From: Caryophanales bacterium UBA5732
GTDB lineage: Bacteria > Bacillota_I > Bacilli_A > Izemoplasmatales > Hujiaoplasmataceae
Direction of reading: 5' to 3'
DNA length: 7,593 bases
NCBI GenBank assembly: GCA_002419445.1
Contig: DIGC01000021.1
Span: 1 to 7,593, forward strand
Under the pieces are notes generated by a model. The model did not search any database. It was given only the letters and a program-made list of their open reading frames with translations, and was not told where the DNA came from. Numbering within the stretch: the first letter of the stretch is position 1; each line of letters begins with the position of its first letter. The translations under genes and the position numbers were made by a program. This document shows, piece after piece, positions 6,104 to 7,593 of the stretch.

Positions 6104-6394
6104 TTATTTTTTAATAAATAATGCAATACCTAAGACAATTAATACTGCCGGTAACAAAAAGCCTTTAAAATCAAAGTTTCTTTCTTGCAAAAACAATACT
6201 CCCCCAATAATCAATAAAATCATGTTTCCTGTCGTTACGCCTTGTCTTGACATGGAGACAATTGCAGGAATTATTAGAAGTAAAGTCCACCACCCGTCAA
6301 AAAACGGATTAAAACTCCAAATTTGTAAAACGTTTAATAAAAATATAACCCCTAGAACCAGTAAGATTATTCCAAAAACTCTTCTATTTGTCAT
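6104..6394 (-). CDS. Small four-helix membrane protein, LiaI/LiaF-like transmembrane region
   Basis: This 96-residue hydrophobic protein has four predicted membrane helices, residues about 6-25, 36-49, 56-70 and 78-94. Segments such as VFGIILLVLGVIFLL near the N-terminus and WWTLLLIIPAI in the second helix match the transmembrane module seen in LiaI/LiaF-type cell-envelope stress proteins and related small membrane proteins. The soluble C-terminal domain of LiaF is absent, and no LiaRS-type two-component genes are in the window, so a stress role is only a possibility. The ATG at 6394 is chosen because AAAGGGGG lies seven bases upstream and a good promoter lies directly before that. The frame stays open to an ATG at 6490, but that codon is upstream of the promoter and inside the previous gene's terminator. 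The gene appears monocistronic. Confidence 0.8.
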   Translation of the reverse strand: MTNRRVFGIILLVLGVIFLLNVLQIWSFNPFFDGWWTLLLIIPAIVSMSRQGVTTGNMILLIIGGVLFLQERNFDFKGFLLPAVLIVLGIALFIKK

Positions 6395-6450
6395 GATGTT
6401 TCCCCCTTTTAATGATATATAGATTTTACTCAATTTTCTTCTATTTGTCA
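6380..6450. repeat. 14-base direct repeat at the promoter and start of the LiaI-like gene
   Basis: TCTTCTATTTGTCA occurs at 6380-6393 and at 6437-6450. On the minus strand one copy covers the first codons (after the A of ATG) and the other overlaps the -35 box and adjoining spacer. The starts are 57 bases apart. Such a match is unlikely by chance in this short interval, though AT bias raises the odds. Confidence 0.6.
6402..6408 (-). promoter_or_regulatory. Unusual G-rich ribosome binding site of the LiaI-like gene
   Basis: The minus strand reads AAGGGGG, seven bases before the ATG at 6394. It deviates from the GGAGG seen elsewhere in the window but is purine-rich and well placed, and it settles the start over the upstream ATG at 6490. 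Confidence 0.6.
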
Positions 6451-6451
6451 A
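6423..6451 (-). promoter_or_regulatory. Predicted promoter of the LiaI-like gene
   Basis: On the minus strand a perfect -35 TTGACA (6446-6451) is followed after 17 bases by TAAAAT (6423-6428). Transcription would start near 6416, about 22 bases before the ATG at 6394. The -35 overlaps one copy of a 14-base direct repeat. Confidence 0.7.
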
Positions 6452-6479
6452 ATATTCTAGTACTATATTAAAAAAATTA

Positions 6480-6502
6480 AACAGTCGCATAAGCGGACTG
6501 TT
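6480..6502 (-). terminator. Terminator of the sugar isomerase operon
   Basis: On the minus strand AACAGTC (6496-6502) pairs with GACTGTT (6480-6486). Alternatively six outer pairs plus CGC/GCG can form, with one bulged C and the loop TTAT. The tail contains seven consecutive T (complement of 6470-6476). It starts about 16 bases after the stop at 6518. Confidence 0.8.
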
Positions 6503-6517
6503 AATTTTAATAGGAAG

Positions 6518-7429
6518 TTATAAAAACTTAATTACGTTTTTATAGCTATTTTTTATCGCTTTTTTGACTGAATCAAACGAATCTTCATAGTCCTTATCTT
6601 CGATTTCAACACAGGCATAATTTTGATAATTAATCGCCTTTAATTCATTTACAAAAGCTTTCCAATCAATTCCGCCTTCTCCGGGAATTTTTGGTTGCAT
6701 ATACCTTAAAGGATATGTAAACACACCGTATTCATCAATCTTATCAGGGAAAAGTAAAATATCTTTAAAGTGAATATGAAAGATTTTATCTTTAAATTCC
6801 TTGATTGGTTTTAGATAATCCATTCTTTGTAAAAACAGATGAGAGGGATCATAACTTAACCCAAAATATTTTGAAGGAATTTCGCTAAATATCTTTCTCC
6901 ACATGTAAGGACTACTAGCGAGATTTTGCCCGCCCGGCCACTCATCTTTAGTGAAATACATTGGGCAGTTTTCAATGCCGACATATACTTCTTTCTCTTC
7001 AGCGTAGCGAATTACTTCTGGCCAATACTTCTTGAATAATTCAAAGTTTTCATCTTCATTGATAAATTGGTTTTTGCCAATAAAAGTTGAGACCCGGTTC
7101 ACTTTTAATAAACTAGCCGCATTAATAACTTTCTTGATATGTTCTAAATAGAACAATCTTTTTTCTTCATCTTGATCTAAAGGATTAGGGTAGTAACCTA
7201 AAGCAGCGATTTCGATGTTTCTTGATTTTACATAGTTTAAAATATAATTAATTTTTTCTTTACTAAGAGTATCAACGTCGATATGCGTTACTCCCGCATA
7301 TCTTCGATTTGATTTCCCCTTAGGCCAACAAGCTAATTCAACAGCTTGATAATTGTTATCTTTTGCGATATCTATTACTTCTTCAAAACTAGAGTCAGGA
7401 AGAATTGCGCTTAATAACCCGATTTTCAT
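6518..7429 (-). CDS. Sugar phosphate isomerase/epimerase-like TIM-barrel protein (AP endonuclease 2 superfamily)
   Basis: This 303-residue protein has the xylose-isomerase-like TIM-barrel pattern of sugar isomerases, epimerases and dehydratases such as IolE-type enzymes. The usual divalent-metal ligands are visible on successive strands: Glu153 in GIENCP, Asp194 and His197 in YDPSHL, His220 in HIHFKD (218-223), and Glu275 in CVEIED. The conserved loop PGEGGIDW is at 249-256, and the N-terminal strand MKIGLLSAILPD is typical. There is no signal peptide, so it is cytoplasmic. The substrate cannot be read from sequence. The start at 7429 is chosen because AAAGGTG (7436-7442) lies six bases upstream; the ATG at 7432 and GTG at 7438 are too close to, or inside, that site. 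The ribosome binding site overlaps the stop codon of the preceding oxidoreductase gene, so the two are probably translationally coupled and act on the same sugar or polyol. Confidence 0.9.
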   Translation of the reverse strand: MKIGLLSAILPDSSFEEVIDIAKDNNYQAVELACWPKGKSNRRYAGVTHIDVDTLSKEKINYILNYVKSRNIEIAALGYYPNPLDQDEEKRLFYLEHIKKVINAASLLKVNRVSTFIGKNQFINEDENFELFKKYWPEVIRYAEEKEVYVGIENCPMYFTKDEWPGGQNLASSPYMWRKIFSEIPSKYFGLSYDPSHLFLQRMDYLKPIKEFKDKIFHIHFKDILLFPDKIDEYGVFTYPLRYMQPKIPGEGGIDWKAFVNELKAINYQNYACVEIEDKDYEDSFDSVKKAIKNSYKNVIKFL

Positions 7430-7440
7430 CATTTGCACCT

Positions 7441-7593
7441 TTATACTCTAACCCATTTAGAATTTTTAGCACTTTCATAAATCTTTTCACAAAGTATCAT
7501 TTGTCTTAAGCCGTCTGTGAAATGTGCATAATTCTTGTTTTCAGGTTGTTGATAGACTTGCTTAAACACTTGCTTAATCGCATCAGGAAAACC
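7441..7593 (-). CDS. Gfo/Idh/MocA-type oxidoreductase, C-terminal end only
   Basis: The frame is open from the right edge to TAA at 7441 and gives the last 50 residues of a protein beginning GFPDAIKQVFKQVY and ending NSKWVRV. The pattern, with a Phe/Pro-rich lead, then Tyr-Ala-x-Phe-x-Asp-Gly, a helix QMILCEKIYESAK and a closing Trp-Val-x-Val, is the usual C-terminal signature of NAD(P)-dependent Gfo/Idh/MocA sugar or inositol dehydrogenases. The Rossmann domain and catalytic Lys/His lie outside the window, so the identification rests on this tail and on the context. It is followed after two bases by overlapping initiation signals of a sugar isomerase-like gene, a common pairing in sugar and inositol catabolism. 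Confidence 0.78.
   Translation of the reverse strand, partial: GFPDAIKQVFKQVYQQPENKNYAHFTDGLRQMILCEKIYESAKNSKWVRV

Noticed and set aside
6222..6422. Plus-strand open frame of 66 codons
   Set aside because: It is antisense to the LiaI-like gene, including its ribosome binding site.
1..7593. A defence system, mobile element, CRISPR array or RNA gene hidden in the window
   Set aside because: There are no transposase or nuclease motifs, no spaced repeat array, no tRNA-like cloverleaf and no long unexplained interval; every gap is under 160 bases and is accounted for by promoters and terminators.

Overview
The window is AT-rich, gene-dense bacterial DNA of Firmicutes/Mollicutes character. Promoters have clear -35/-10 boxes with 17-base spacers, ribosome binding sites are mostly strong (GGAGG, AGGTGA, AAGGAGG), and the glutamine synthetase is of the short GSI-alpha type found in Bacilli. 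All eight visible stop codons are TAA (7) or TAG (1). The Trp codons checked (two in pyruvate kinase) are TGG, and the proteins keep normal length under the standard code. This argues against a Mycoplasma/Spiroplasma-type organism and fits Acholeplasma/Izemoplasma-like lineages or an uncultured low-GC Bacilli relative. The assignment is an inference from style and cannot be fixed without searches.

Layout. The left part (1-2155) runs on the minus strand. A stand-alone E2-like acyltransferase-fold protein comes first, then a small two-helix membrane protein 15 bases on, then the first 306 codons of an ABC-F ATPase that has its own promoter and runs off the left edge. A divergent intergenic region (2156-2312) separates this block from a plus-strand PAP2-family membrane phosphatase. 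Two hairpins follow the phosphatase, the second overlapping the promoter of glnA (GSI-alpha glutamine synthetase). glnA and the minus-strand pyruvate kinase gene (pyk) converge on one bidirectional terminator. To the right, all on the minus strand, lie a small four-helix LiaI/LiaF-like membrane protein with its own promoter and terminator, and a sugar-phosphate isomerase/epimerase-like TIM-barrel gene. The latter is tightly coupled to the end of a Gfo/Idh/MocA-type oxidoreductase that enters from the right edge.

How the genes relate. Most are independent housekeeping units: nitrogen assimilation (glnA), glycolysis (pyk), translation-associated ATPase (ABC-F) and lipid phosphate metabolism (PAP2). 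The only clear metabolic operon is the oxidoreductase plus isomerase pair, which looks like a sugar or polyol oxidation/isomerisation module. I see no mobile element, CRISPR array, tRNA, rRNA or obvious defence system. The points most worth a second look are the E2-like protein with Glu in place of the catalytic His, the atypical PAP2 motifs, and the 11-base inverted repeat that is at once a terminator stem and an overlap of the glnA -35 box. For several genes the longest open frame begins upstream of the real start, and I give corrected starts.
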